NCBI GenBank assembly: GCA_020627535.1
Contig: JAHDGU010000010.1
Span: 124,001 to 188,000, forward strand
DNA: 64,000 bases
From: Saprospiraceae bacterium
GTDB taxonomy: Bacteria > Bacteroidota > Bacteroidia > Chitinophagales > Saprospiraceae
Reading direction: 5' to 3'
Part shown: in pieces, positions 46,974 to 55,537 of the stretch
How positions within the stretch are numbered: position 1 is the stretch's first letter
Layout: each line of letters opens with the position of its first letter
Notes under the pieces: model-generated
The model's database searches: none
Seen by the model: the letters and a program-made list of their open reading frames with translations, nothing else
Told to the model about the DNA's origin: nothing
Made by a program: the position numbers and the translations under genes

Positions 46974-47013
46974 GCCCTGTGGCGCGTACAGTAAGCCACA
47001 GGGCTGTTTTTTC
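46974..47013 (+). terminator. Strong Rho-independent terminator after the giant-gene block
   Basis: A perfect 10-bp stem (46974-46983 GCCCTGTGGC with 46995-47004 GCCACAGGGC) has an 11-base loop and is followed by TGTTTTTTCT. It lies 12 bases after the orphan tail's stop, so it is probably the original terminator of the surface-protein gene whose 3' end the relic represents. Confidence 0.88.
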
Positions 47014-47196
47014 TGTAGACATCCATATGTAAGACAGGTATGATGATGTTAGCGATTTAGTCGGGATTTAGTAACGTTATCTTTCGTGGATGGTATTATC
47101 GACTGATGGGTACAATAGTGGATAAATCTTGTATCTTACATTACAGATCGGCCTAGCCTAGTGGGCCTACGAACAAAACCTCGAAACCAATTGACT
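47014..47196 (+). other. Intergenic leader upstream of the beta-helix surface protein
   Basis: This 183-base stretch lies between the terminator and ATG 47197. It is A/T-rich, with TTATCTTTC near 47080 as a poor match to TAnnTTTG. An in-frame GTG at 47161 is the only alternative start. No RNA gene, repeat or clear operator was seen. Confidence 0.4.
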
Positions 47197-50100
47197 ATGA
47201 GTTCAAGGATCTGGCTTGTTTTTAGCTTACTTGTCTTCACGTGCTTATCGCTCCATGCACAGAAAATCTGGAAGGGTACGAGCAGTGATGCCTGGAACGA
47301 ACCGAGCAATTGGGAGCCCACTGGTGTGCCTGGTGTGGGTGACAATGTGCTTATTGACTTCAATCAATACAGATTTACAGGGCCAGCTCCTGCCACAGAT
47401 GGCTATGGCATCACCCTAGCCGCTGGAGACACCTTGACAATCACTGTCGATGCGGAGTTGAGCATTGACGGCGGACTGGCAATCAGCGATGGCCTAGCGC
47501 TTGATGGCGTCGTTGACAATCACGGCACCCTCTCCATAAGAAACTGTCTTGATGATGGCGTTCAGCTCAATCAGAATTCGGTTTGCACGAATCATGAGAC
47601 TGGCTTCATCGCTATCGACAGCTCCAATTACGGCATTTATACTCAAGGCGCTTCATCAAGCTTCACCAATCAGGGTATGCTAAGATTTGGTGAGAATGGA
47701 AGAGTGGCTCTTCGTTCCTTGTTGCAAGGAAGTGCATCGAGCTCGATCGTCAATGATACCTGCGCAGTGGTTCATGCATTTGACAACAGCAATGTCTCAG
47801 GTGGTAGCGTAATCACGAACGCAGGAGTCATCTACCAAGCCTCTAGTATTGGCAGCACAATATTTGAGAATACCGGTACCATCTATTCCCTAGGGACAGG
47901 GTCCTTTACTGTCAACAATGGAATTTCAGCCCTCACCACTCTGCCAGACACCAATCGTTGGATTGGTGTAGAGGATGACGATTGGCACACACCATGCAAC
48001 TGGGATAGCCAGATCTACCCTTTAGCATCCCAAGAGGTGATAGTTCCTGACTCTGCGAATTATCCTAACATTTTAGACAGATACCAGGGATATTGCAAGT
48101 CTCTTCTGGTCCAGTCGGGTGGAAGACTAAGAGTGAATAACAATGGTCGTCTTACCATTAATGGTAAATCTCAGGTGGATCACTGCATTAGGAATTTGGG
48201 TAATGTCGATTTCAGTGGAGACTCCGAAGTAAGTCTAGACAGTAGTCTATCACATGCCATTGAGACCTCATCAAACCTTACTTCCTTCGGAGATCTCACG
48301 ATCGGTCAAGAAGGTGTGTCAGGATCCGTAGGAGGTGCTGGCATACATAGTACAGCCATTTTAGTACTAATCGGAGGTAGCACTAAGATTTTTGAAACCA
48401 CAGGTCATGGCATCGAAAATGACGATGGAACAATTTTTCTCATCGGCGATACCATGAGAATCATCAATTGCAATAGTACCGCTGTGATGAACAGAGGCAA
48501 TGAATTTTCTCTAGAGAGAACAAATGCAGTTCTTATCATCGATTCTACCACTAACGGACTTGGCATAGAAAACGATGGTTCACCCATGTTCAATGTGGGA
48601 CAGGTTTTCATCTCCAACACGGCCAGCCACGGCATCGCCTGCTTCAATTCTGGCTCACTTCAAAACATGCGTGACATAGACATATCCGATGCAGGAATTG
48701 ATGGAATTATTTGTAGCAACAATGGCTCAGTGGTCAATGAAGAATCAGATCGATTTGATTACGAAGGCTTCGGCCAGATACATATTCAAAATTCTAACAA
48801 CTCTGGCATTGCTTGCTTCGCCAACTCCTCTGTGACGAACAAATCCGGTAGCACAATCAACATCAACACTACGAAATTTTTCGAAGGAATCGCCTTATCT
48901 CAATCACAGTTTTCCAATAGTGGATTCATAAATATCAATGATATACGAACTCATGGTATAGATGTCCGATCTACAGCAAATTTCAATAACAATGGTGGGA
49001 CCATCCATATCTCCAACACACAAAACAATGGCGTAAGACTCACAGCGCCGAGCGCTCTATTCACAAATACTGTCAGCGCCTCGCTTCAAATAGATACGGC
49101 CAGCGTGCACGGCATATTGATGCAGGATGGTGACTTTTTCAACTATGGCAATATTGAAGTCGACAGTGCGACCCAAGATGGCGTGCAGCTTCTAGATTCT
49201 GCCATCTTTACCAATTCTGGTGCCACACTCTCGATAAGTCGATCGGGTTTCAGCGGCTTTGCAGTGGTAGGAGAAGATTCCAAGTTCGTCAATACCTCTG
49301 AGGCGCAGTTCACCAGTCGCTTTGCCAAAAACAATGGCCTCTACTCAAGAGGACGTGTAGAAAACCTGTCATCAAGTAGTATGGTCATGGAGAATCCAGC
49401 CTTCACCACTATATATCAGAACTTTACAGGATCACTTCTCAATGATGACTGCTCCTCTATAGTCGGCAACAAAGAGGTCTTCATCGATCCTGGCTGTGTT
49501 CACACCAATAATGGCATGTACAATGTCAGCTCACTCATCATCAATGGCACATTCGACAATACCAATGGATATGTCTTTGACGCCAGCGGAGGTTTTGATT
49601 GCAGCACGATGGGAGGTACTTGTTTGAGTGATTCGCTTGTACACATTCAATTTACCTCAGACAATGATAATGATGGCACGAGCTTCTGTGAAGGAGATAT
49701 AGACGATTTGAATTGCCCAAGTACAACGAATAAAATTGTCTCCAACAGCCTGGATGATGGCATCGGATCTCTCCGCTGGATTATGGCTTGTGCGCAAGAT
49801 GGTGATACCATAGGATTTGCTCCAGCGACAAATAGTGTACCTCTCGATCTTTTTTCGAGCACACTCGTGATTGACCATGATCTGCATTTTCAGGGCAATG
49901 GCACAACTAGTACAGTCATCGATGGAGGAAATGCAGATGACCAAACTACCATCTCAATCATTGCTGGAAAGGCAGTAAGCTTTAATGATATGCGATTTAC
50001 CAGAGGTGGCGGTGAAAACTTCAATGGCTTTGGCGGAATGGTCGCTTCGGGAGGTCAGGTCAATATCAAAAATTGCGAATTCGAGCATAATGAAGCTGCA

Positions 50101-51666
50101 AATGGAGGCTGTATTTTTTCATCAGGTATCATGCAGATCACAAATAGTACTTTCCATCACAACAAGTCGATGTTTCAAGCCGGCTGCATCCAGAATCAAG
50201 GCACGCTCGAGCTGATCAATTCACTCTTCTACGAAAATCAGGCAGGTACATGGGGAGGTACGATAATCAATTTGGGGAGTACTGACACCCTAAATGTCTA
50301 CAACTGCACATTTGCCGAGAATAGGGCCGACCTTGGTGGTGCTATTTTGGACTTTGGAGTCATGACGCTGTCTAATACTCTATTCTCCTCTAATTCGGCT
50401 AACTCTACTGGGCCCAACATTTGGAATTCCAACAATGCAGCAGATGAATTTTATCACAACTATATAGACGACACCACTTCCTCTCGTATTAGCCTAGGAA
50501 CTGACGGTAATATTACTGGAACTGACATTTACTTTGTCGATACGGCATTGAACGATTATAGGCTGAGATACTCTTCCCCAGCCCTCAATGCTGGCAACTC
50601 CAGCTATCTTCCTCTCGATCTATGTGATCTCGACGAAGATGGGAACACTGCAGAGGCCCTGAGTCTAGATATTAGAGAAAAACTGCGCATCCATAATGAC
50701 ACTTTGGATATTGGTGCATTTGAAAATTCTGTTCACTCGGTCACATTCAGAGTGGATATGAATCGTGTGTCTGGCAGAGGTAATGTAGATGGTACGTTCC
50801 GAGACGAAGCATTTCTCGGCGAAGACTTCAGTGGCTCATTTCTTATGTCCGATCCCGAGGGAGATCGGATCTGGGAGTTTACAGCCCGTTTGATGGATGT
50901 GGTGGCCGGAAGCAGCTATAAATATCTATTTGCAGAAACCACAAATTCTAGCAGTCTAGAATTTGCTCCAGGTGAGTGCTCTGATTATAATAGTGCTGAG
51001 TCTCGCAATGAACGAAGCTTTGAAGTTAACTCTTATGAAACCGTTCTACCTGTCGTCTGCTATGAAGAGTGTTTTGCTTGTAACGATGAGTGCGACTACG
51101 CACAGATCGTAGAGTGCGGTGATACCGTCAGAAGCAGTACTACAAGCCAGAACTCTGCACCAGATTTGATCTGCAATATTTCTCATCTTGCCAATGGTCT
51201 TTGGTATGAGCTAGTTGGCACTGGAGGAATTGTCACAGTATCGACGATCAGTAACTATACCGACTATGACACACGCTTGGCCATATTCAGAGCTGACTGT
51301 GATGAACCCATATGTGTGACAGAAAATGATGATTTCGGAACACTGCAATCGAGCATCAGTTTCGGGACAGCCAAGGACACGAGCTACTACATTTATGTCA
51401 ATGGTTTTGACATGAGTGCTGGCGAATTTGAGTTGACAGTTAACTGTGCTGACCCCTGCCCGGAGACACTTGCACTAGGAAGTGGATTTGGTCCGATGGC
51501 TGGTACGTATACTGCGCGTGATTCGATCACAATGACTCAGTTTATAAGACAGTTTGAAGGCATAGAGCTGATCCTAGATGCACCAGTAATTAATATCGAA
51601 GCGACCACTGACATACCTGTGCCCAATCGATTTGAAACCAAGTCTGATGGGTGTGAGAATGATTGA
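47197..51666 (+). CDS. Secreted beta-helix surface protein with Gly-Cys C-terminal tail
   Basis: An exported protein of about 1489 residues. ATG 47197 opens the signal peptide (MSSRIWLVFSLLVFTCLSLHA); GTG 47161 would add 12 residues before it. Two copies of a W-rich module start WKGTSSDAWNEPSNWEPTG (about 24-60) and WIGVEDDDWHTPCNWD (about nt 47960). From 47.5 to 49.4 kb short repeats with HGI/DGI turns (ISNTASHGIACFNSG, ISDAGIDGIICSNNG) indicate a right-handed beta helix. A second helix region opens NSLDDGIGSLRWIM (nt 49745) and has polymorphic-membrane-protein-like turns. Next come a starch-binding-like sandwich (VTFRVDMNRVSGRG, nt 50737) and a PPC-like domain (51090-51450). The tail CPETLALGSG ... 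DGCEND starts at 51457. Adhesin or polysaccharide-active; no catalytic site identified. Confidence 0.85.
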   Translation: MSSRIWLVFSLLVFTCLSLHAQKIWKGTSSDAWNEPSNWEPTGVPGVGDNVLIDFNQYRFTGPAPATDGYGITLAAGDTLTITVDAELSIDGGLAISDGLALDGVVDNHGTLSIRNCLDDGVQLNQNSVCTNHETGFIAIDSSNYGIYTQGASSSFTNQGMLRFGENGRVALRSLLQGSASSSIVNDTCAVVHAFDNSNVSGGSVITNAGVIYQASSIGSTIFENTGTIYSLGTGSFTVNNGISALTTLPDTNRWIGVEDDDWHTPCNWDSQIYPLASQEVIVPDSANYPNILDRYQGYCKSLLVQSGGRLRVNNNGRLTINGKSQVDHCIRNLGNVDFSGDSEVSLDSSLSHAIETSSNLTSFGDLTIGQEGVSGSVGGAGIHSTAILVLIGGSTKIFETTGHGIENDDGTIFLIGDTMRIINCNSTAVMNRGNEFSLERTNAVLIIDSTTNGLGIENDGSPMFNVGQVFISNTASHGIACFNSGSLQNMRDIDISDAGIDGIICSNNGSVVNEESDRFDYEGFGQIHIQNSNNSGIACFANSSVTNKSGSTININTTKFFEGIALSQSQFSNSGFININDIRTHGIDVRSTANFNNNGGTIHISNTQNNGVRLTAPSALFTNTVSASLQIDTASVHGILMQDGDFFNYGNIEVDSATQDGVQLLDSAIFTNSGATLSISRSGFSGFAVVGEDSKFVNTSEAQFTSRFAKNNGLYSRGRVENLSSSSMVMENPAFTTIYQNFTGSLLNDDCSSIVGNKEVFIDPGCVHTNNGMYNVSSLIINGTFDNTNGYVFDASGGFDCSTMGGTCLSDSLVHIQFTSDNDNDGTSFCEGDIDDLNCPSTTNKIVSNSLDDGIGSLRWIMACAQDGDTIGFAPATNSVPLDLFSSTLVIDHDLHFQGNGTTSTVIDGGNADDQTTISIIAGKAVSFNDMRFTRGGGENFNGFGGMVASGGQVNIKNCEFEHNEAANGGCIFSSGIMQITNSTFHHNKSMFQAGCIQNQGTLELINSLFYENQAGTWGGTIINLGSTDTLNVYNCTFAENRADLGGAILDFGVMTLSNTLFSSNSANSTGPNIWNSNNAADEFYHNYIDDTTSSRISLGTDGNITGTDIYFVDTALNDYRLRYSSPALNAGNSSYLPLDLCDLDEDGNTAEALSLDIREKLRIHNDTLDIGAFENSVHSVTFRVDMNRVSGRGNVDGTFRDEAFLGEDFSGSFLMSDPEGDRIWEFTARLMDVVAGSSYKYLFAETTNSSSLEFAPGECSDYNSAESRNERSFEVNSYETVLPVVCYEECFACNDECDYAQIVECGDTVRSSTTSQNSAPDLICNISHLANGLWYELVGTGGIVTVSTISNYTDYDTRLAIFRADCDEPICVTENDDFGTLQSSISFGTAKDTSYYIYVNGFDMSAGEFELTVNCADPCPETLALGSGFGPMAGTYTARDSITMTQFIRQFEGIELILDAPVINIEATTDIPVPNRFETKSDGCEND
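51457..51666 (+). other. C-terminal Gly-Cys tail domain of the beta-helix protein
   Basis: This is 69 residues from CPETLALGSGFGPMAGTYTA to KSDGCEND. It aligns with the giant protein's tail: leading Cys, GTYxA, VxLxAP-like ELILDAPVINI and a Gly-Cys pair close to the terminus. No type A or type B type IX signal is present in this protein. Confidence 0.62.
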
Positions 51667-51791
51667 TAACTAAATTCTCACGTCTTCGCACCTCAAAAAC
51701 GAACTTATAAGTCTGAACTGGGCTAACTCAACTATCATCTAATTGGTCGTATCGAGTCAGGAAAATAGATTCAATCCAGCATCTAGATCTC
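51667..51791. other. Convergent spacer after the beta-helix gene
   Basis: The 125 bases between the convergent genes hold a short palindrome (ACTTATAAGT) but no stem followed by a T run. No terminator or gene is supported here. Confidence 0.4.
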
Positions 51792-52391
51792 CTAAAATGG
51801 CAGGCCCTTCATGACACCGTAGGCGAATGTGGTCATCAAGCCTATCATGAATATGATTACGGAGGCCCACACCAATTTTTGTTTCCTTGCAATAGCCCTA
51901 CCCAAAAAATAGAGATCTTCGATCATTTCATTGTAGATGGAATTACCACTTTCCAAGATTCGCTGAAATTCCGTTTTGAAGGACTCCAATGATCCGTGAG
52001 CATAATTGCCTGCATAGAGACTTCCTCTGTATATACTCCTTTTGAATCTGCCTCCAAGGTATCTATGCGGCAACATACTAAATAAGGCGAAGATCATCGA
52101 CAATAGCGAGAAGCGGAAAAGAATCTTACCAGCTCCTTCAATGATACTCCTCTCAGATTCTGGTGCAATATAAACAGCACCAAAAAGTAGAGAAATGATA
52201 ATAGAATTCATCGTAAGGATGATGCTCGATTTATTATCGATCATCCTCAGCAGATTGTAGTGATTCCGGGATAGCGTGCGAAAGAGCGTCTGGACTCCTC
52301 TAGGATCAAACTTGTCCCCTTTGGCCCCTTCTTTGATCTTCTTCTTTTTCGCTTTGAGCTCTACCTTGACAGATTCTAGATCACTGCTCAT
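51792..52391 (-). CDS. Pycsar-effector-like (PycTM/DUF5706) membrane protein
   Basis: A 199-residue protein. A charged N-terminus (KVELKAKKKKIKEG) precedes the diagnostic stretch LSRNHYNLLRMIDNKSSIIL, directly followed by the first membrane helix TMNSIIISLLFGAVYIA. A second helix (FSLLSMIFALFSMLPHRYLG) and a C-terminal helix (LVWASVIIFMIGLMTTFAYG) complete the fold. This matches the membrane effector domain of Pycsar anti-phage systems (PycTM), where cyclic CMP or UMP triggers membrane damage. No pyrimidine cyclase or other defence gene is nearby; the gene instead overlaps ferritin by 11 bases and is translated after it. Many Bacteroidota carry such proteins outside recognised Pycsar loci, so a signalling or stress role is equally possible. 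Confidence 0.78.
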   Translation of the reverse strand: MSSDLESVKVELKAKKKKIKEGAKGDKFDPRGVQTLFRTLSRNHYNLLRMIDNKSSIILTMNSIIISLLFGAVYIAPESERSIIEGAGKILFRFSLLSMIFALFSMLPHRYLGGRFKRSIYRGSLYAGNYAHGSLESFKTEFQRILESGNSIYNEMIEDLYFLGRAIARKQKLVWASVIIFMIGLMTTFAYGVMKGLPF

Positions 52392-52887
52392 GTGCCATAC
52401 TAATCGTCAAGATATCGCGGTCAAACATGTACAGACCACTTTTCTCCTCTCCGATGAGCTCCAACTTATCATTCATGACCCTCGCCAGCGCCTCTTCTTC
52501 AATTTGCTCAGCGACGTACCACTGAAGGAAATTGTGCGTGGCGTAGTCTTTCTCTTGTAGTGCAATATCTACACACTTGTTGATACTCTCGGAGACGAAG
52601 ATCTCATGCTGAAGCAAGGCAGCAAAGGCGTGCTTGATCGATGGGAAGGTAAGTTGAGGCTGTGGAAGTGCAGGAACCGTCGCAAAACCACCGCGCTCAT
52701 TGACAAAGTGAATGAGCTTGAGCATATGCTGACGCTCCTCTTCGCTATGTTGGTAGAAAAATGCCGTCACATTGTCTATACCAGGTTGAATCTCTGCCCA
52801 TGAAGCCATGGCGAGATATACTTGTGATGACTCGGCTTCTATGCGTATTTGCTCATTGAGAGCTTCTTGAATTTTTTTGGAAAGCAT
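52381..52887 (-). CDS. ftnA: Ferritin (bacterial FtnA-type)
   Basis: A 168-residue four-helix ferritin that stores iron as a ferric mineral in a 24-mer. Ferroxidase ligands are in place: Glu17 (RIEAESSQVY), Glu51 and His54 (SEEERQHM), Glu95 (LLQHEIF), and Gln128/Glu131 (VAEQIEEEA). The LAMASWAE motif of helix A and the ATHNFLQWYVAEQ segment are typical of the non-heme FtnA class rather than bacterioferritin; there is no heme-ligating Met. Length is normal. The gene ends inside the start of the Pycsar-like gene. A minus-strand CACTTTTG box lies upstream, with a poorly spaced TTG. Confidence 0.96.
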   Translation of the reverse strand: MLSKKIQEALNEQIRIEAESSQVYLAMASWAEIQPGIDNVTAFFYQHSEEERQHMLKLIHFVNERGGFATVPALPQPQLTFPSIKHAFAALLQHEIFVSESINKCVDIALQEKDYATHNFLQWYVAEQIEEEALARVMNDKLELIGEEKSGLYMFDRDILTISMAHEQ

Positions 52888-52991
52888 GTTCTAGATGTTT
52901 AGGACAAATTATAAGTCCCAAAAGTGCCGATTTGTTCGGACTTGGTAAGCAATGCAACGCTATCCTTATTTGGTCAAAATCTAAAGAAAAT

Positions 52992-53005
52992 GAGCTAGCT
53001 TGCTA
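52992..53005 (-). terminator. Weak terminator-like hairpin at the end of purC
   Basis: A 5-bp stem GCTAG/CTAGC overlaps the purC stop on the minus strand and is followed by TCATTTTCTTT. The stem is short, so this is only a possible terminator. Confidence 0.3.
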
Positions 53006-53912
53006 GCCAGGCTTGCACTCTCCTCACAAGTTCTTGTTCGTCAATATCCATTTTGGCGAAAGCCCGACCTGTCACTCGATCATGCAGATCGATATATCGC
53101 TCACTCACGAGCTCCACAAACTCATCCGGCATATCTGGCATCACTTGACCTTCCTTACCTTGAAAGCCATGATCCATGAGCCATTCTCGGACAAACTCCT
53201 TGCTCAGTTGTCGCTGGGCTTCTCCTCTTGCCTGTCGCTCTTCATAGCCGTCCATGATAAAATATCTCGAACTATCTGGCGTATGGATCTCATCCATCAA
53301 TGTCACTTGGCCATCAAAGATCCCAAACTCGTACTTGGTATCTACGAGGATCAAGCCTTGCTTAGCGGCCATCTCTGTACCTAGAGCGAAGAGCTTGAGG
53401 GAATAGTCGGCCAACTGATGCCATACGGCTTCAGAGACGATACCTTGCTTCAGAATCTCTTCTTTGCTGATATCCTCGTCATGGCCTTCCTCTGCTTTGG
53501 TGGCAGGGGTGATGATGGGATGAGGAAGACGATCTGACTGCTTGAGTCCCTCTGGCAGTGGTACGCCACATAGCACACGCTTACCATCTCGATACTCTCG
53601 CCAGGCATGGCCCGCCAGATATCCTCGGACGACCATCTCCAGCTTGATGGGCTCACAGGCTTTACCGACCATGACATGAGGCATCAGAGTGTCTTCCATC
53701 CAATTGGGCACGATATCTGCGCTCGCTGAGAGAAAGTGCTTCGCTACACCTGTAAGGACGGCTCCCTTGTGTGGGATAGGTCTGGGCAAGATGTGGTCAA
53801 AGGCACTGATGCGATCGCTCGCGACCATGATGATCTTATCGTCCACGGTGTAGACATCTCTGACCTTGCCTCGGTAAAACTTCTGATCTGGATGAAAATC
53901 GTATGGAGCCAT
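52995..53912 (-). CDS. purC: Phosphoribosylaminoimidazole-succinocarboxamide synthase
   Basis: SAICAR synthetase of 305 residues, the eighth step of de novo purine synthesis, which joins CAIR and aspartate with ATP. The N-terminal lobe opens FYRGKVRDVYTVDDKIIMVASDRIS, the family nucleotide-binding start. ISAFDHILPRPIPHKG and EMVVRGYLAGHAWREY follow, then the substrate motif LVDTKYEFGIFDG with MDEIHTPDSSRYF. The length is that of the longer yeast-like form, with about 60 extra C-terminal residues compared with the 240-residue E. coli type. It follows the Nudix-like gene by 12 bases and likely shares its transcript. No PurR-type or purine riboswitch element was seen. Confidence 0.97.
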   Translation of the reverse strand: MAPYDFHPDQKFYRGKVRDVYTVDDKIIMVASDRISAFDHILPRPIPHKGAVLTGVAKHFLSASADIVPNWMEDTLMPHVMVGKACEPIKLEMVVRGYLAGHAWREYRDGKRVLCGVPLPEGLKQSDRLPHPIITPATKAEEGHDEDISKEEILKQGIVSEAVWHQLADYSLKLFALGTEMAAKQGLILVDTKYEFGIFDGQVTLMDEIHTPDSSRYFIMDGYEERQARGEAQRQLSKEFVREWLMDHGFQGKEGQVMPDMPDEFVELVSERYIDLHDRVTGRAFAKMDIDEQELVRRVQAWLAS

Positions 53913-53924
53913 CGGACTGGGCTC

Positions 53925-54350
53925 TTAGATATTCTGTATCATATTGCGCGTGCTCATGATGTCCTTGAGCTCCTTGAGGGCTTCGTACTCATGTGGCAGC
54001 GCCTTCTTGAAGGCATCTTTGATGGCCACATAGGTATAGCCTTCGACTTCTGGCAAGACTTCTTTGACCTTGCGCTCTAGGCGATTGATGTCATGCTTGA
54101 TGATTGCTCTCACAGAAGGTATATCGTGCCAGTCCGCTTCGATGGCCACATTGGACATCTGATCATCTGCATGACGGGCGTCATCCAACTGGATGCACTC
54201 TCCTTGGCGCTTCATGGCCTCTAGTCTGTCTTGAGAGAGGTAGGTCGCCGGCAGACGACCATCTGGAGTCTCCTCGTTCAGCATCAGTACTTCTAGTCCT
54301 TTTTCGTGTACACGATAGACGATGAGTCTGATCTGGTCAAATACGTTCAT
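53925..54350 (-). CDS. Nudix-like protein lacking a Nudix box
   Basis: A 141-residue cytoplasmic protein. The opening DQIRLIVYRVHEKGLEVLML resembles the first strands of Nudix hydrolases, but no GX5EX7REUXEEXGU signature is present, so nucleotide hydrolysis is doubtful. The middle is acidic (CIQLDDARHADDQMSNVAI), and the end is helical (KEVLPEVEGYTYVAIKDAFKK). ATG 54350 is preferred to an in-frame TTG at 54386, since the extra 12 residues do not extend the fold. It sits 12 bases upstream of purC. It may be a degenerate regulatory Nudix relative or an unrelated fold; I favour the former with low certainty. Confidence 0.7.
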   Translation of the reverse strand: MNVFDQIRLIVYRVHEKGLEVLMLNEETPDGRLPATYLSQDRLEAMKRQGECIQLDDARHADDQMSNVAIEADWHDIPSVRAIIKHDINRLERKVKEVLPEVEGYTYVAIKDAFKKALPHEYEALKELKDIMSTRNMIQNI

Positions 54351-54403
54351 AGCCGTTGTAATAAACTTAGCTACGAAGGTGTTCAAAAATCTCCGTAAAT
54401 AAG

Positions 54404-54895
54404 CTAGATCTTATAGACTTTTTTCTTAGAGCTCTTGTCCTTGCTTGTCTTGACATCGATATCTACTTCACTATCCTCAAAGATCGATTCGATCCAATTT
54501 TCAAACCGCTCAGCGGCTTTTTCCATCTCGATCTCAAAGTCCTTAGACCAGTCTTCCATGTCTCGTTCGAGAGAATCACCCCAGGACTCCAGATCTCGAC
54601 GCAGAGCAGCAGCATCCTTCTCACTCATGTAATCCTCTAGATCTCCTTCCATATGTATAGTCCAGGATCCATCTGCATTTTGCCGCAAGGCATCTTCATC
54701 TACCTTGTCCTTATACTTATCCATGATCTCTCCTAGCTCACCCATGGACTCACCGAGTACGCCCAGCGACTGTCCGAGCTCACCGAGGACTTCTGCCAGT
54801 GTCTCACTGCCTGATTTGTGCTCTTCTGTTTTTTTCTGAGCGGATAGGCTTACGCCAAAAAGCATAACGAGTGCAAGGAAAAATGACTTTTTCAT
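54404..54895 (-). CDS. Small exported acidic coiled-coil protein of unknown function
   Basis: A 163-residue protein with signal peptide MKKSFFLALVMLFGVSLSA. After it, a strict seven-residue pattern (LGELGQS LGVLGES MGELGEI) at about 36-57 predicts a small amphipathic helix. A longer charged helix follows (about 85-140, rich in Asp, Glu, Arg and Trp: LESWGDSLERDMEDWSKDFE). The C-terminus is Lys-rich (KDKSSKKKVYKI). No family is recognised. It overlaps the upstream gene's stop by four bases and thus belongs to a two-gene operon. A role in the periplasm is inferred from the signal peptide alone. Confidence 0.75.
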   Translation of the reverse strand: MKKSFFLALVMLFGVSLSAQKKTEEHKSGSETLAEVLGELGQSLGVLGESMGELGEIMDKYKDKVDEDALRQNADGSWTIHMEGDLEDYMSEKDAAALRRDLESWGDSLERDMEDWSKDFEIEMEKAAERFENWIESIFEDSEVDIDVKTSKDKSSKKKVYKI

Positions 54896-55512
54896 AATTC
54901 GTATTTAGTGATGATGTGCAGAGCGTAATATGCGAGTACGATATCCCGCTCTATCGGGTTAATGGTCTTGATGTAGTTGACAATTCGTTTTTTCACCTTG
55001 TCGCTATCGTGCTCTTCAAAATTGAAGCTTGCCACTTCTCTCCCTTCTACGCTGATCGATCTCATCTGACCTGTGGTCTCCATGGCAGCTAGGAGGCGCT
55101 TTGACTTGCCTTTGCTGATTTGTAGCTGTGAATTGATAAATCCGACCAGCTGTCGATTGACGAAAAGCGAAGTCTGTCTCTCCTTGAAGCGAAAAATGAA
55201 TTCGCGATTTCTGGTGTAGGCTAGTGCGACGCCATTGGTCCTTTGACCCTTGTAGTTTTTGTAGCCGTAGCAGAGAGCGGGCTCTTCAAAGATGGTGGTG
55301 ATCAGAGCTTTCTTGATCGGAGACCTCCTCTTGAAGCGTTTCTCTTGCTGCCTCCAATCTGAGAGTTCACCGAGCTCTTTGTCACTTAAATCGACCAACA
55401 GCCTCTTGTAATCTACCAATTCGGCATCGATGGCATTGAGATCCCTATTGATCTTGCTCTTACCTGGCTGATACTCAGCTATGGCATCAAATACCATCTC
55501 CAATATATTCAT
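54892..55512 (-). CDS. Protein of unknown function upstream of the coiled-coil gene
   Basis: A 206-residue soluble protein with no signal peptide. It begins with a helical part (INRDLNAIDAELVDYKRLLVDLSD) and a basic patch (EKRFKRRSPIKKALIT). A beta-rich middle follows (FIFRFKERQTSLFVNRQLVGF, RSISVEGREVASFNFE), and a helical end contains NPIERDIVLAYYALHI. No family is recognised. It overlaps the exported coiled-coil gene by four bases and is transcribed from a good promoter inside the end of rpoD. The two proteins presumably work together, but one lacks and the other has an export signal. Confidence 0.74.
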   Translation of the reverse strand: MNILEMVFDAIAEYQPGKSKINRDLNAIDAELVDYKRLLVDLSDKELGELSDWRQQEKRFKRRSPIKKALITTIFEEPALCYGYKNYKGQRTNGVALAYTRNREFIFRFKERQTSLFVNRQLVGFINSQLQISKGKSKRLLAAMETTGQMRSISVEGREVASFNFEEHDSDKVKKRIVNYIKTINPIERDIVLAYYALHIITKYEL

Positions 55513-55537
55513 AGATCTAGTGTAGTAGTGTGTGGGT

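Noticed and set aside
47140-47175. Hairpin or tRNA-like structure around GGCCTAGCCTAG
   Set aside because: The arms do not pair beyond four bases and no tRNA arms or T-loop consensus are present.
51667-51791. Terminator after the beta-helix gene
   Set aside because: The ACTTATAAGT palindrome has no adjacent T run and the stem is A/T-rich and short.
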